NCBI RefSeq assembly: GCF_932294415.1
Contig: NC_065541.1
Span: forward strand, 54,538,290-54,602,289
Direction of reading: 5' to 3'
Source: Quercus robur
Lineage: Eukaryota > Streptophyta > Magnoliopsida > Fagales > Fagaceae
Length of the DNA stretch: 64,000 nt
The notes beneath the pieces were generated by a model that worked only from the letters and a program-made list of their open reading frames with translations, was not told the DNA's origin and did not search any database. Each line of letters opens with the position of its first letter. Within the stretch, counting starts at the first letter, position 1. Made by a program: the position numbers and the translations under genes. This document shows positions 12,939 through 33,626 of this stretch, piece after piece.

Positions 12939-14781
12939 GGCCTTGCCCAAATTTCTGATGAAATTGTTTTCTCAACGTCAAAGAAGATGCTGCGCCGAGT
13001 TTGGTTGTGGGTTTGGACTTTGGAATGGTTAAGGAATTAGGTTTTGATTGTATTTAATTGAAGGTTTTTGCTTTTTCGTGAAGTAAAAGCAATATACTTA
13101 TGGGTTTTTTTTTGTAATAATTGATATGGTTGATAATTATAAATTATAATAATGAAAAATAAATTTTAATATTGGAAATACAAGATGGCACAAGTTATTA
13201 AATGATGTATTTATATTTTTTTGAAAGAAAAAAAATAATGTCTTTAAAAGACGCAATCGTAGTGAATTGATGTGGTGCAAGCCAATGAACTATTAACAAG
13301 TTTTTTTTTTTTTTTTTTTTTAATTGCATTACAATTTACAACTCATAATTGAATATTTATTATTCTTTAATATCTAAACCTTAATTAGGTCCTCTTTAAC
13401 AAGACTCAAAAAAAAAAAAAAAATCTCCATATAATGTCTAACATATGTGAAGTGGGATTGAGGATATTACAAATTAAACTACATAAGTTTTACAAATTGA
13501 TATTAACAAAATTAATTTAATATTAATTTTGACACATTGGATTGATGAAATCATGCAATAACCCTACAAACCCAATTGTTATGATTGGTACATAATAAAA
13601 ATGGTGTTAATGATAAACTTAAATAAAAGTGATGTGATTCTAATCACAACAAATCATATTAACGAATTGTGAAAATTATTATGTATTGTCCTATCCTAAA
13701 AGGAGCTTTAGAATAACTTAGTTGGAATGGTCCTGATGTCACTCTCCCTGTTCAGAGCTCTTCTTCTAAACCCCACAAGTCAATTGAGCTTTCTCACAAT
13801 GTCATATTAACTAATCTCCAGGCTATAGATGTGTTTCTTCTTTAATGATTAGTTTTTCTTCTTTTAATGATTAGTTTTTTTTCATGTGTGTTTGGTTGGA
13901 ATAATAGAAAAATAGAGAGATGAAAAACTCTTTTATTTGATTTAGAAGAAAAATAAGATAATAGAAAATATAATTTATATAAATTTACTCTCATTTCCCT
14001 ATTACATTCAAAAAATAGTTTAAAAGGGAAAAAATTTTCTGATATTAAAAAATTAAAGAAACCTTACTGTTAAAGTTGAGAAAAAAAAAATGCACACATA
14101 AGTAGGAGGAGGTGGAGGTAGAAGGGTAATTTCTCATCAAGCCCCCTCTAACATCCCCCCCCCCCCCCCCCCAATTTCTCATCAAATTAGTGAAACAAAA
14201 AATGTTAGAACAATGACCAATTCCACAACTATCTAATGTGGCTAACTATGAGTAGTATGAAAAAGAAAAAAAAAAAGTTCATATAAAAGTAATAAGCAAT
14301 CAACATAATCTGTCACATAAAATAGTTATGAAAATGAATGTAAAATTAGTTGTAGTCCTAGTATTATTTGGGAGACTCCAAAATCACCCCAAATGATGGG
14401 CTCAGCCTGCCTGAGGAGAAAACTCTTGTGCCTTACCAAAATCTCTCTCATTTTCCCCCTCAACCATACACTCTCCCATACCATTTTCTCTACACTTTTA
14501 TCTCCCTCATTTTCCATCTCCTAATTTTCACCCCAACTAAATGCACTCTTAATGAAACACTTATTCACAAAAAAAAATATAAATAAGAATTGAGGATCAA
14601 GTTTTTTTTTTTTTTTAGAGAGGTAGGGAAATTTTTTTTTTGTAAAAAAGAAGAGGAGAGGTAGGAAACATGGTTTTATACATTGTCTTATCGACTGCCA
14701 GCGTTAGTATAGTGTATTGGGGGGGAAAAGTCAGATGTACGGTACCAGTTAAAACTGAAATGCTCAAAACAGAGAAACATT
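12939..14781. other. AT-rich spacer between the small ORF and tRNA-Asp
   Basis: Contains a T run near 13301-13321, an A run near 13408 and a C run near 14154-14172, plus the possible 5' flank of the small ORF. No gene is supported. Confidence 0.5.
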
Positions 14782-14786
14782 AAAAA
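14782..14786 (-). terminator. RNA polymerase III terminator of tRNA-Asp
   Basis: Read on the minus strand, a TTTTT run begins 6 nt after the discriminator base of the tRNA gene, the usual Pol III stop. Confidence 0.75.
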
Positions 14787-14792
14787 GGATAT

Positions 14793-14864
14793 CGCCGTTG
14801 CCGGGGATCGAACCCGGGTCACCCGCGTGACAGGCGGGAATACTCACCACTATACTACAACGAC
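14793..14864 (-). tRNA. tRNA-Asp (anticodon GTC)
   Basis: A 72-nt cloverleaf on the minus strand. The acceptor arms GTCGTTG and CAACGGC pair over 7 bp with one G-T, followed by discriminator G. The anticodon loop is CTGTCAC with GTC in the middle, closed by CCCGC/GCGGG. The T arm CCGGG-TTCGATC-CCCGG contains the B box GGGTTCGATCCC, and the A box is TAGTATAGTGGTGAG. CCA is not encoded, as expected for a nuclear gene. No intron. All arms pair, so it looks functional. Confidence 0.97.
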
Positions 14865-15240
14865 CAGTTGGCTAATTGTTTACGAATAAAACTATATATA
14901 ATTTAAAATTAGCTAATAACTATAAAAGAAAGTAAAGAAAGGTTTCTTCGGCCCTTCAGGCCCCCTTTTTTTTTTTCTTTAATTTTTTTTTTAAGTATTA
15001 CTAACATTTAATATTTCCCGTATGTAGCACGAATTCGATTCCACGAAGAAATATTAAATTTTCATTAATTTATTCTCCCAAAAAAAAAAAAAAAAACCAT
15101 TTATTTAACTTAATATTCCCATTTACACCTCCAAATTCCACAATCTCGTTTTCGTGATTAATAAAAGTGAAAAAAAAAAAAAAAAAACAGTAATTCAAAA
15201 TTTGTTGTTGAACTCAAAAATTCCCTTTTTGATTTTTCCA
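14865..15240. other. Spacer between tRNA-Asp and spastin
   Basis: AT-rich with several homopolymer runs. It separates the minus-strand tRNA from the plus-strand spastin gene and should hold the spastin promoter; no clear TATA box was chosen. Confidence 0.5.
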
Positions 15241-15287
15241 GAGCCAAGCTTGAAGCACTCCGTCGGAAATCATCTCGGAAAAAAAAA

Positions 15288-15397
15288 ATGGTGAGAATCT
15301 CTCTCTCTCTCTCTCTCTCTGGCTCGCTCTCTCTTTAGCTTTCGCCTTTTGAATTTTGACTTGATCACATAAATTTCCCTCTTTTTGTGTTTCAGAC

Positions 15398-15401
<4 letters not shown>
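15288..15401 (+). promoter_or_regulatory. Spastin 5' UTR intron and splice-created minimal uORF (predicted)
   Basis: A good donor (ATG|GTGAGA, cut after 15290) and acceptor (TTTCAG, ending 15395) bracket a CT-rich 105-nt intron just before the start codon. If this intron is removed, the upstream ATG (15288-15290) joins ACATGAGC to read ATG ACA TGA. The TGA at 15399-15401 overlaps the main ATG at 15398 as ATGA, an arrangement compatible with termination-reinitiation. This holds only if transcription starts upstream of 15288, which is not shown. Confidence 0.45.
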
Positions 15402-23523
<8,122 letters not shown>

Positions 23524-24561
23524 ATTTTTTACATGTTACGATTTTAACAATTCAAAGCAAAGCTGTGTTATAGTGATTCAAACCTACCGGCTACCAGTGA
23601 GTGGTAAAAAGGAAAAGGCAAATCCTAGTTGTCTACATTGTGTAAATGTCACTCCTCACAACCTGAATCTTTCTATTGTTGAATGATCTGTATTCTTCTG
23701 CACAATTACCAAGACTGGTCTTTATATCTCTAAAAAGTTTATTGTAAAACAATTTGAATGAAGTTTATATATGGTTTATGAATTGTCATCATTTTGTGGT
23801 ATATGGAATCTTGTTAAGAAGAGGAACCAGATCAGGAATATATAAATGGTTAAGAATAATATAAATATTTAATCTATATGTTAAGAATATGATTTTATTG
23901 TTGGGAGTAAATTTACAATTTGGATAGCTTACTTTGGGGAAAAAAAATCCACAATTTAGAAAGTTGTTGGGATGTTAAATCTAGGAGATAGTTTGAATGC
24001 ACTGTAAAATTACCCCTTGTTTTTTATAATTAGGTTGAATGCTTGGCTTTTGTCCTGAAAATCATTCCTGATAGAACTTAGAAGTAACATGCTACTTTCA
24101 GTGCAACATCAGGTGAAGACAAGCTATTTTCAACAAATTTGTTAAACATGAAGAGAAGCACACCAAAAAATGTAGTTTTCCAATGTCAAACCAACCTTGA
24201 ATCTACTTGTTAACGCCTCACCATTAGTGGTGGAGCAACACATTTGATTTATCAACTTTCAGATAAGTAGATGATTTTGCGTCATAGCAAGTGAAAATTC
24301 CTTGATGGTTTTGAAGGAAAAGTTTTTACAATGAAGCAATGAGTAGTATTAGAATAACCCTCCATGCTAGTTTCCCGGATTACTGTAAAAATGTGCACAA
24401 ACCGCAAATGACAGGCAATGATGATAGTGAACTTCAGTTGAAAAGTGTTGTACAGTCCAATTATTAATACCTTAAAAGTTGAATTCAAGTTCCTTGTTAA
24501 GTTGTTATACACTTCAGGAGCACCAATGGAGAACAGTGGAACGTTATTTACTTATTTTGCT
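23524..24561. other. Spastin 3' UTR and spacer
   Basis: The first 200-250 bp are probably the spastin 3' UTR, with TATATAAATG-type A/T-rich tail signals. The rest is spacer before the minus-strand P450 remnant. No other gene is seen. Confidence 0.5.
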
Positions 24562-26165
24562 TCACATACTGGAGTTTACGACTGTCCTAGAAATTGTAAA
24601 AACATGGAGACCACCATCAATCTGGAGAGTGACCATTGTCCTATAAGTTACATTTTTCATATTCATATCATCAGTTAGTTTAAACAGGAAGAGGCGGAGT
24701 AGAGCAATTGAAACTATTTTAATCTGCAGGTAAGCAAAGTCATTCCCTAGGAAAATTCGAGGGCCCGCCTGCAACCCAAGTATTTATGAGGTAACTAAAA
24801 GACGATACATACGTTTGAATGGTCAGGTTGAAAAATTCCATTGTCGAGCCATCTTTTCTGGTCGAAACTCTTTGGCATATTTTCCCCAAATATAAGGCAT
24901 CCTGCCCATGGCAAAGCCCATGTAGAATATCACATTTTCACATCCCCATTTTTTCAGTCTATAGCCATCAAGAAGACTGTCGTCCATATCTGCAGACCTC
25001 CCATTCTTGAAGTACACCAAAGAGACCACGTTACCAAACTATCAAAATTCAAAAGTAATGTTTTCATGAAGCCCATTGTTAAAACTTCATAAATAATTGT
25101 AATTACTAGAAATATAACAAATAGTAGCAGATAGTAAAATTTGTGTCCAAATTAAACACCGATAAAGTTTCTAGATTAATTCCCCATGCAGGAACTGCAG
25201 GGTATAGCCTCAAAGTCTTGTTGGGTTTCATATAATATTATCACAAACATTAGCAATTCAAAATATTAATCACACACAAGAACACAAATATTTATGTGGA
25301 AAACCCTTTCTCTTGAAGGGAAAAAATCACGGGACAAACTCCAAATAATTTTACTATTATCAAATCAATTAAAATAATTCTTGTGAATGTCTCACGGCTA
25401 AAGAAAAATCTCTCTTGTTTTTCTTTGCTCACACACACTAATTATCTCTTTCAAAGTTAGCAACACCTTACTCTCTCCTCCTTGGCTATCTTCTCAAAGG
25501 CGGCAACTCTTTGCTCTCTCCTCCTTGGCTATCTTCTTGAAGGTGGCAATACTTTGCTCTCTCCTTCCTCTTGCATTCCTCTCAAGCGAACATCCATTTT
25601 CTTTCTCTTGGTTTCATGCTCCATTTTCCCTCTCCCCATAGGGAGGATCCGTGGGCCAAAACCATCAAATTCTTTGTAGCATTGTCTATTTATAAGACCC
25701 TTTTGGTATTCCCTCTTGCACTAGGAATATATTACCTCTTTAACAAGGAGTCTATTTCCTCTTGGACTAGGAATATATTACCTCTTTAATAAGGAATAGA
25801 CTTCCTTCCACACTAAGGAATAACCTTTTCTTCTATAACAAGGTAACCTAAATTAATTTTTCCTTCTTCAACTAGGAAACCTAATTGACTTTCCAAATCA
25901 CAATTGGAATTTGAGGCAATTTCCCAACAAGTCTCTGTCAATGCCACATGCAAATAATGCATTTGATCCAGTATTTCATCAGTTATATTTGACATGAACT
26001 CATCAATGTTAAGCTTCATCATCTTGATTCTTGACTACTTGTTACATCTCGCACTTCTTGCACAATTATTGCTGTATTAGACGGTTCTTGCAGAGCATAT
26101 AGAGTAACCATGAGACACTACTTGCACTTGTATCTTTGCCAGCAATCATAAAATTCAAATTTTGT
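24562..26165 (-). pseudogene. Cytochrome P450 (CYP704-like) pseudogene, 3' half
   Basis: Minus-strand pieces match the second half of a fatty-acid hydroxylase-type P450. They are the I-helix AGKDTSASSVSWLLYMLCKN (about 26.09-26.16 kb), the K-helix ALTETLRLYPAVP (interrupted by a solo LTR at 25219-25929), NGRSADMDD through YMGFAMGRMPYIWGKYAKEFRPEK (about 24.85-25.0 kb) and the haem-binding exon (24562-24768). It is dead: the first half is missing, frameshifts follow the I-helix and the PERF-like region, and the haem-ligand cysteine is Phe (AGPRIFLG instead of AGPRICLG). The exon junction before AGPRI keeps an acceptor AG, so it decayed in place and is not a retrocopy. Confidence 0.85.
25219..25929. 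mobile_element. Solo LTR (copia-like) inside the P450 pseudogene
   Basis: A 711-bp segment starts TGTTGGG and ends CCCAACA, and is flanked by a perfect 5-bp repeat agtct (25214-25218 and 25930-25934). Removing it in thought restores the continuous P450 K-helix codons TET-LRL. No internal region remains, so it is a solo LTR left by LTR-LTR recombination. It contains short internal repeats of CTCTCTCCTCCTTGGCTATCTTCT type. Confidence 0.88.
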
Positions 26166-26480
26166 CCCTTAGATATTGATAATTTCATTGTTTTATAATG
26201 TATCCATTGATTTTTTTTTTTTTTTTTTTTTTTAACTCCTAGACATTAGTGTAAATTAAATTCATCAATTAACATATACTTTCTAACAAGCTTTATTTGC
26301 TGTCTCTACTTGTCCCCCATCCACCGCAAATATTTCCTGGCCAGAAATATCAGCCAAAATATACTGATTACACTTGCCTTTTGAATACTTTTCGAAATCG
26401 GTTTTAGCTATATGCTTGATATTTAGATGAGTTTTAGAATTACATAATACTAAGAAAACATGAGCTTATGGTTTGATTGT

Positions 26481-26690
26481 ATATATAACATAACATATAA
26501 TTGAAATTTTTTTCAAAAAAAAAAAAGCATATATAATTGACATAGAATTTGGCAAGTATTTTAAAAAGAATATTTACTCCATATATAACATAACATATAA
26601 TTGACATTTTTCTCAAAAAGAAAAAAAGAAAAAAGAGCATATAATTGACATAGAATTTGGCAAGTATTTTAAAGAGAATATGTACTCCAA
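26481..26690. repeat. Tandem duplication, two units of about 100 bp
   Basis: Two adjacent copies of ATATAACATAACATATAATTGA...GACATAGAATTTGGCAAGTATTTTAAA...TACTCC lie at about 26481-26580 and 26581-26688, differing mainly in the length of an A/G-rich stretch. Non-coding. Confidence 0.8.
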
Positions 26691-27507
26691 CTATGGAATT
26701 TTAAAATTATCAACCCAATCAAAATTTTTTGTTATCTACCAAAAAAAAGTTGTTAAATCGTCTACTATTAATAAAATTCTACATGTTTCTCAAAAGAAAA
26801 AAAAAAATCTACACTTTTTAACAAACTAAAAAATAAGAATCTGTACTTATCTCAAAAAAAAAGGTACACTATATATATATATATATGAAAATAATATGTT
26901 TCAAAAGAAAAAATTACTTATTACAAACAAAATACTAGTACAAAAAAAATTAGTCCGTTAAAGAAAAACTTAGAGAAACTCATGATATGCTATATCATCC
27001 GCAAATAAGAATATGAATATCATGATCTATGGCTCAAGTACAAAAAATATTTTAAAACTTAGCAAAGAGGAGATTACAAAAAATAAAAATAAATAATAGA
27101 ATTTGTTTATAACCATGTAATATATAGCTTAGTATTTATTAAATATAAGAATATGTGAACAAAATCATTTTAAGAAATTTAAATAATAGATATAGCGACA
27201 ATAGATATATGGGGTGAAGTTACCATGTTATCAAAATTATTGGGATAAAATGACAATTTTCAAATTCAATATACTTAATTAAATGATTTCGATCAAAACT
27301 TATGAGGTGTAAATTGTATTTTTGCGTTTTAGGGGGAAAAACTTCAAACCAAACCAAACAGTGCCTTGGTTAGTTCTGTTTGCAGTTTTAAACGCGGCGT
27401 TTTAACCGTAAGAAAATTTTTTAAATTCGCTTGAGCTTCCCTTTCTCTCTCTCCCCAAGTCCAAACTGGGAATTCTGAATTCTCAAAATCCAAACAAACG
27501 AAAAGAA
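26691..27507. other. Spacer and Aurora-3 promoter region
   Basis: AT-rich with a (TA)n tract near 26868-26886. The last 150 bp are less AT-rich and probably hold the Aurora promoter and 5' UTR. A near-palindrome AAACGC-GGCGTTT at about 27388-27402 could bind a cell-cycle factor of E2F type, but it does not match the strict consensus. Confidence 0.4.
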
Positions 27508-29918
27508 ATGGAATCCCAAACCCAATCACCAAAGAAGCAATGGTCCTTGCAAGACTTCGAGATCGGAAAACCCCTCGGAAAAGGGAAATTCGGCCGGGTC
27601 TATCTCGCCAGAGAAGCCAAGGTGAACTGAAAAGTAACAATGGTGTTTGTTTTTTGCTTTTGATTTCATTTCCTAAGCAAAACTCTGAATCCGAGTCTCT
27701 GACATTTTCGATTGGCAGAGCAAATACATAGTGGCGTTGAAGGTGATATTCAAAGAGCAAATAGAGAAGTACAAAATTCAGCACCAGCTCAAGAGAGAAA
27801 TGGAGATTCAAACCGCTCTTCGCCACCCAAATATATTGCGACTCTACGGTTGGTTCCACGACTCCGAACGCATTTTCTTGATTCTCGAATACGCTCATGG
27901 CGGCGAGCTCTATAGGGAGATCAGAAAACGCGGATTTCTCTCTGAGAACAAAGCTGCCACTGTATCTCTCTCTCTCTCCCTTCTCTGTTTGTTTACTGAG
28001 AAATTGAGTATATATATATATATATATAATTGGTGGTGGTGGTTGTATATGTTGGGATAATTGTCGTTTGCTTCAACTATATGCGCTATGCTTTTTGTGT
28101 TGCGCATGACTGTTAATTATTACTCAATATGTTTAGTTACAACGGGTTTTCTTGTCCTTTCTTCTTGTTTAATTCATTGTTTCTTGTCAAATTTAGTATC
28201 CTTATGCATATCCCTTGTGAATTTTAGTACATTTTGAGCCTCGCGCAAGCGTTGGCGTTTTGTCATGAGAAAGATGTGATTCACAGAGACATCAAGCCCG
28301 AAAATCTGTTGCTTGATCATGAGGTATGCTAAAAAATCCTTCATGACATTTTTTTCTTTTTTGTCCTTTTAGTTTTATAAAGGAACCTGTTCTGGATTGA
28401 TGATGTAAATGTGTATTTTTCAAGTGGATAATATTTTTGGTGTGTTGTAGTTCATTTCAAACATACAGACCATGGCTCTTGATTGTTGACTTTGTGGGGA
28501 AATTTTTTTCTGGCATGAATTGCACTATTCTTACTTGACAAATTTAGCCCAAATTCTAAGCAGAGTCAATTTCATATTTTTATCTGTTTCTTTTTACCTG
28601 CCCAAAAATAAGAATCATCCAAATTTTGGTGATGCTGTTTTTTTTTTTTTAATAAGTCGGCCGTAAGTATTTCTGTATGAACTTTAATTCTACTTGGGCA
28701 TATCTATGGTACTAATTTATACAATAACGTAGCTACTAAGGGACCATTTGGATGTAGCTTTGTTTTGTACAATGTTAAAGCAGAAATTGCGATAGTTGAG
28801 CTTATGAACAGAACAATGTTTTTAATTCCTCTCTGCCTAAAGCTTCTGTCTATCTACACGATGAGTAGACCTACTATAGGCACAAATTGGATGCATTTTC
28901 TGCACAATCTATAGCAGAAATTGCAACTGAGGTTGGACACTTGAGCTTATGAATAGGAAAATTTTTTGAACTCTCTCCCTTTCTTTTCTTTTTCTTGATG
29001 GTTTCTTTTTTGTATTTGAATAATAATTTATCTTTTAAGAAGCTCCAAACAGAGAGGAATTCCACATTTTCTTCTTATTTGTTCAATAGATACTTGTCTA
29101 TAATTGGTTGAAAAAATTTTAATGATTTTTTCCCCAAACCTGGACCAACGTTATATATTATTATTGAGGAAGTGAGAACTAAGTTGCAGATTTTCTGTTT
29201 AATTTATAGATGCAATAGATTTGAACCTCTAGCGCTTCTTTTATGATGATTGCTCTTTATCATCAAGCCAAGACAATTAATTCTTTGACTAAGTTATAAT
29301 TATATCTGTAGGGTCGACTGAAAATTGCTGACTTTGGATGGTCTGTACAGTCAAGAGCCAAGAGACGCACCATGTGTGGAACTTTGGATTATTTAGCACC
29401 AGAAATGGTGGAGAACAAGGCTCATGACTACGCAGTTGACAACTGGACTTTGGGTATCCTTTGCTATGAGTTCCTTTATGGTGTCCCTCCATTTGAGGCT
29501 GAGAATCAAACCGATACCTTTAGAAGGTAAGGTAGAGATAATTGTTTTAGTGTGATTACTGTGGAAGAAAATTGTACCATAAATTGTGTTATTTTTAGTT
29601 TGTTAACTTGTATTTGGCTGTACCAGGATAATGAATGTTGACCTGAGCTTTCCTTCCACCCCTTGTGTTTCTATAGAAGCCAAGGATCTCATTCTTCGAG
29701 TATGTTAGTCCGTGTCTATTGACTCTATTTTCATGTTGATATCTGGGTGTACAGGAAATGCTGTATTGAATATATTTAGTTGTGTTCCTGAATATGTGAT
29801 CTGAAAATATGTGCAGCTTCTGGTGAAGGACTCCTCAAAAAGGCTATCTCTTCAGAAGATCATGGAGCATCCTTGGATAGTCAAGAATACAGATCCTACA
29901 AGTATCTGCAATAAGTAG
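27508..29918 (+). CDS. AUR3: Aurora-type mitotic serine/threonine kinase (Aurora-3 like)
   Basis: A mitotic kinase expected to phosphorylate histone H3 and act at centromeres and chromosomes. Six exons: 27508-27621, 27719-27961, 28228-28323, 29312-29526, 29627-29699 and 29817-29918. All are GT-AG and in frame, giving 280 residues, close to Arabidopsis AUR3 (288). The short N-terminus (about 15 residues before [19 protein letters not shown]) separates it from the longer AUR1/AUR2 type. Visible features are the glycine loop GKGKFG, catalytic Lys46 in [15 protein letters not shown] at 138-145, DFG at 158-160, activation-loop Thr171 in RRTMCGT and APE at 180-182. Domain ends at HPWIVKN. The start follows AAAGAA and is the first ATG. 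Complete and apparently functional. Confidence 0.96.
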
Positions 29919-30531
29919 GATTTTAAACTTCAAAGCTGATTCTGCCATGGCTTGGAGGAATCAACATGATTGAATTCTGCATCTATTGGTGTTTATTTTT
30001 TTCCCTCTCCACTCAATGAAGCAGCTTCCAAAGCTCTTCATATAACCTTCAATATTTCTTCTTATCTTAGCTGCTTCTTGACTGAGAAACATTGACTTGC
30101 AAACCCAAGCTTTGAGCTTCATGTATTATACGTTTTGTATATGATAATTCAATGTACGTTCTTTCTCTTGCCATGGATAGGTTTGCTACTATGGATTTAT
30201 ATATAGAAATTAGATTACAGGTTCTAATTAATCTATTATTCCAAACGGTAATGAAAAATTGTCCATGCCAGTTTTTTTTTTATTATTTGTAATTGTTAGT
30301 TTTTTGAATGGCTTTTATTGGTTTACAATGTAGTTGCAAGGTGGATTACCGCAACCATTGTTGTTTATCATCTACAGTAACACCTATTTAGCATATTATT
30401 CTGGAAGCCAATCGTTAGCATGATACTAGTCGGCCTATTGATATGATTGTGGGCAAGACCCAGTACTACTTTACCTAACAAGAGTTTCTCAAAAGTAAAA
30501 ACAAAAACAAAAACAAAAAAATATATATAAC
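29919..30531. other. Aurora 3' UTR and spacer
   Basis: Probable 3' UTR followed by AT-rich spacer with an (AAAAAC)n run near 30496-30518 just before the solo LTR. No gene seen. Confidence 0.5.
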
Positions 30532-30902
30532 TGTTAGGAACCCGGTGGTTCCTAACGGGGATAGATAGGAATTATAGGGGAATTGATGGGAATAGTAAGG
30601 AAATTGACTTAATTTGAGGTAGTCACCTTCCATAAAGAAAGAGAGAGATGCACTAATGTACTAAGAAGTTGGTTTATTCTTCAATTCATATATTATATTG
30701 GATTACAATCATGTATCTATAGGAGATTAGCTCTAATCTCATTGGCCTACATGGCCTCATCTTATCGGTTCTATTATTCCCCATGTGCATTAATAATTCC
30801 AACATATGCTAAATGTGATTAACATGCTTGGAATTGTAACTAACTAACTAACTAAATCTCAATACAACAATCATTATCCATATGCTCATAGCATTCCTAA
30901 CA
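30532..30902. mobile_element. Small solo LTR (371 bp)
   Basis: It starts TGTTAGGAA and ends TTCCTAACA, with inverted termini of 9 bp, and has a perfect 5-bp flanking repeat ataac (30527-30531 and 30903-30907). There is no internal region. The size and termini fit a copia-type or TRIM-like LTR; the family is not assigned. Confidence 0.85.
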
Positions 30903-30907
30903 ATAAC

Positions 30908-31315
30908 CTTTACCTTACAAGAAAAAAACTGTTCAAGTTTTAGTTCTGAGTTTGTAAAAAAAATATCTTAAAATTTACATATTTGTTTAGAGTTCTTTGA
31001 GGATTCCCCAAAATGTTTATAGAGAATCTCCAGGCAACCTAGAGACTAGAGACAGGTTCTATTATTCGAGAATTAGAACAAAATGACCTTCACTGTTATG
31101 ATCTATTTTTCTGACTAAGCAAAAATAGTATCAGCTAGCTTGTAATGGCTTAAATCAAAAGAATTCAATAAAATGAAAGACTAATGAATTCATTCATACA
31201 AGTATGGTTGGTGGTTTATACTTATGATTGAAGAATGAATGATAATATGTATAATGCATCTCCAATTCATTTTCTTAAGCAAGCACAGCATTATGATTTC
31301 CATTACAAAAGCATT
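30908..31315. other. Spacer and OMA1 3' flank
   Basis: The part from about 31230 is shared with the 3' flank of the second OMA1 copy near 41.47 kb, so the duplication extended past the stop codon. No gene seen. Confidence 0.6.
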
Positions 31316-33626
31316 CTAAACAAAGCTTCTCACCCCCTCACCACCTTTCACTTCCTCGTACACAGCCAACGCATTGTTCATTACTTTGGGTTTCTGTAGC
31401 AGTTTAGCCCTCTTTATTCCAGATGGGTGAGTCGATTGGATACCACCCTCGCCACCAAGCTTCCTCTCATATACTATGGGTGCCACTTGAGGGTTATATC
31501 CAGCAGATGCCATTAACATTAGCCCAATGTAATCTGCTTCCGCTTCTCTCCTGTAAAGGAAATAAAATGTAACATTGTTATGATTTGACGTGACAAATAA
31601 TTTTCCCTTATTTTAACAACAAATTAGTGTTAAGAAAAAATCAAGATAACAAAATTTAGAATTTCATAACAATATCAATTATAGACACTGGGAAAGAAAT
31701 TTAAAGCACATGCATATAGGTTTTATTTGATCAATAATAAGAAAGAAAAAAAAAAAGGAATTCCATATAATAATTATGCAAGTCCACAGCATAAGAAGGT
31801 TCCAATTCATCTGCAAATGCAATTATAGATCTTTATAAAAATAAAAATAAATAATAAATAAAAAGCAATATCTTAGCTTTCAAAGCTCATCCAAGTAAAT
31901 AGAAATCATTCCTTTGGATTCACTAATCTATATGCAATCTCAGGAAACTAATGCCTAAGGAAGCAGGCCCTCTTAACCTGTAGATAACAATTGAGTTTGG
32001 AGATATGAGTATTACCGAACAGTGTCTGTTAGTGACACTAGCATAGCATCCTCTTTACCTATCAAATATATATATATATATATACACATATAGCATCCTC
32101 CTATCCTCCAAATCTGCTTAGGTAATTCTCATCAACACAATGAGGAAAGCCCTGACCCTTATTAATATGGAAAGATGTTTGAGAAACTTTCTCAGTACAA
32201 GGTCATTAATTAGCAGCATTTTTTCGAAGAACTAATTGATTATATATGACAAAAATAAAATGTCCAGACAAACATGCAAAAGCCTAGTGTAAACTTTAAT
32301 TCCTAATTTCAAATATAAAATGCAGCTTCTATCTTATTCTTTAAACCAGTTACATAGTACATACACACCATGAATTCAAGGGGAGAAAAACAAAATGCAT
32401 TCAAAATGAATTGAGAATGACTAAAACTGTTAAACATGAGGATCAAGGAGAAGAAAATACCTCCTGCTCATAAAATTGGTAAACATATCTTGAAGCTTTG
32501 CAAGACCATCCACATTTCCTCTTGAAGTTGAATCGCCATTTATAAGAGCATAAATAAGAGCAATCAGAGCGGAAAGCATCAAGAAAAGCCTCACAATACC
32601 TTCTGCTATATGCCTAGCCACAGCATGCCCAACCTAACCAAAAAAGGGGGTTAATTTAAAACCAAAATGCACTATATAGTTCTCATATAGTTAAATCCAA
32701 TAAAATTATGAATACTGTAATTCTAAAGAATGACCAAAACAGACCTCATGCCCAATAATAGTTGCTAACTCTGCATCATTGTCTACAACATCAAGCAACC
32801 CATTGCAAACAACAATCCTTCCACCAAGGTGACAGGAAGCATTAATTTCTGGAGTATTAAGCACATACACTTCCCAATTTCTTTGGTTCAAATGTTTAGT
32901 AGCAGGTTTCCATATAAAGTTTCGATCCCGCTTTTTGCTATGCTTAAACCCTGCTTCAGCAAGAGCATCTTTAAAACCAAAATATTGTGCCGCTCTATCT
33001 CCAAAATCTCTTCTTGCACCTAAATGGCCATTGATCTTGAACTCAGTTCCAAGCCTTAACCCACTATTCATTGCAGCAATGATCTTTGTTGCTACAGATT
33101 GTACCCGAATAGTTCTAGGGTCTGACAGAGGGAGTAAATTTCCTTTGTTTTCCTTCTCAAACTCCTGCCACTGATACTCTCCTAACTTATCCTCGATGTT
33201 TTCAATGAGAGCAAGATGAAACCTTCCTGTGTATGGGACTCTTTGTATTCTTGCACAACAAATAGTAGTACAAACCACAGAACCACCAAAGAACAAAGCA
33301 ACCCAATTTCTTCTACAAAATCTCATCAATCTTTGTACATGCATTGACCAATTCAGTGAATTCGACACTGTTCTTGCTTGGTAAAATCTCCTTGTGACGT
33401 GAAGAAAACGACATGTTTGATGAATATTACGTTGCACTCCCCCAACTCCAAGCAAACCCACAGCAGGAACCACACTAAACCTTGAAAAGTTTGAACCCAA
33501 GATTGTAGAACCATTTGGCACGAACCGGCTATTATTAGCTGCACCAAAAGCTACATTTTTCTTTGAAAAGAAAGATGAGAGCGCGTTGAATGTGTTTAAC
33601 TTGGCTTTTGCGTAAGAAAACCCCAT
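31316..33626 (-). CDS. OMA1: Mitochondrial metalloendopeptidase OMA1-like (peptidase M48)
   Basis: An inner-membrane zinc protease of mitochondrial quality control. Three minus-strand exons: 32745-33626, 32461-32633 and 31316-31550. GT-AG junctions keep the frame, giving 429 residues. The first 100 residues are rich in Ser, Arg and Phe, fitting a mitochondrial presequence. A membrane segment WVALFFGGSVVCTTICC is at about 108-124. The zinc motif HEVGH is at 293-297, split by intron 1 between Glu and Val, and the third-ligand motif EAEADYIGL starts at about 354. A second hydrophobic stretch (VRLFLMLSALIALIYALI) follows HEVGH, as in OMA1. The C-terminal part carries STHPSGIKRAKLL, the M48 THP(S/P) signature. 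The gene is complete; a dead copy lies 10 kb further on. Confidence 0.95.
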
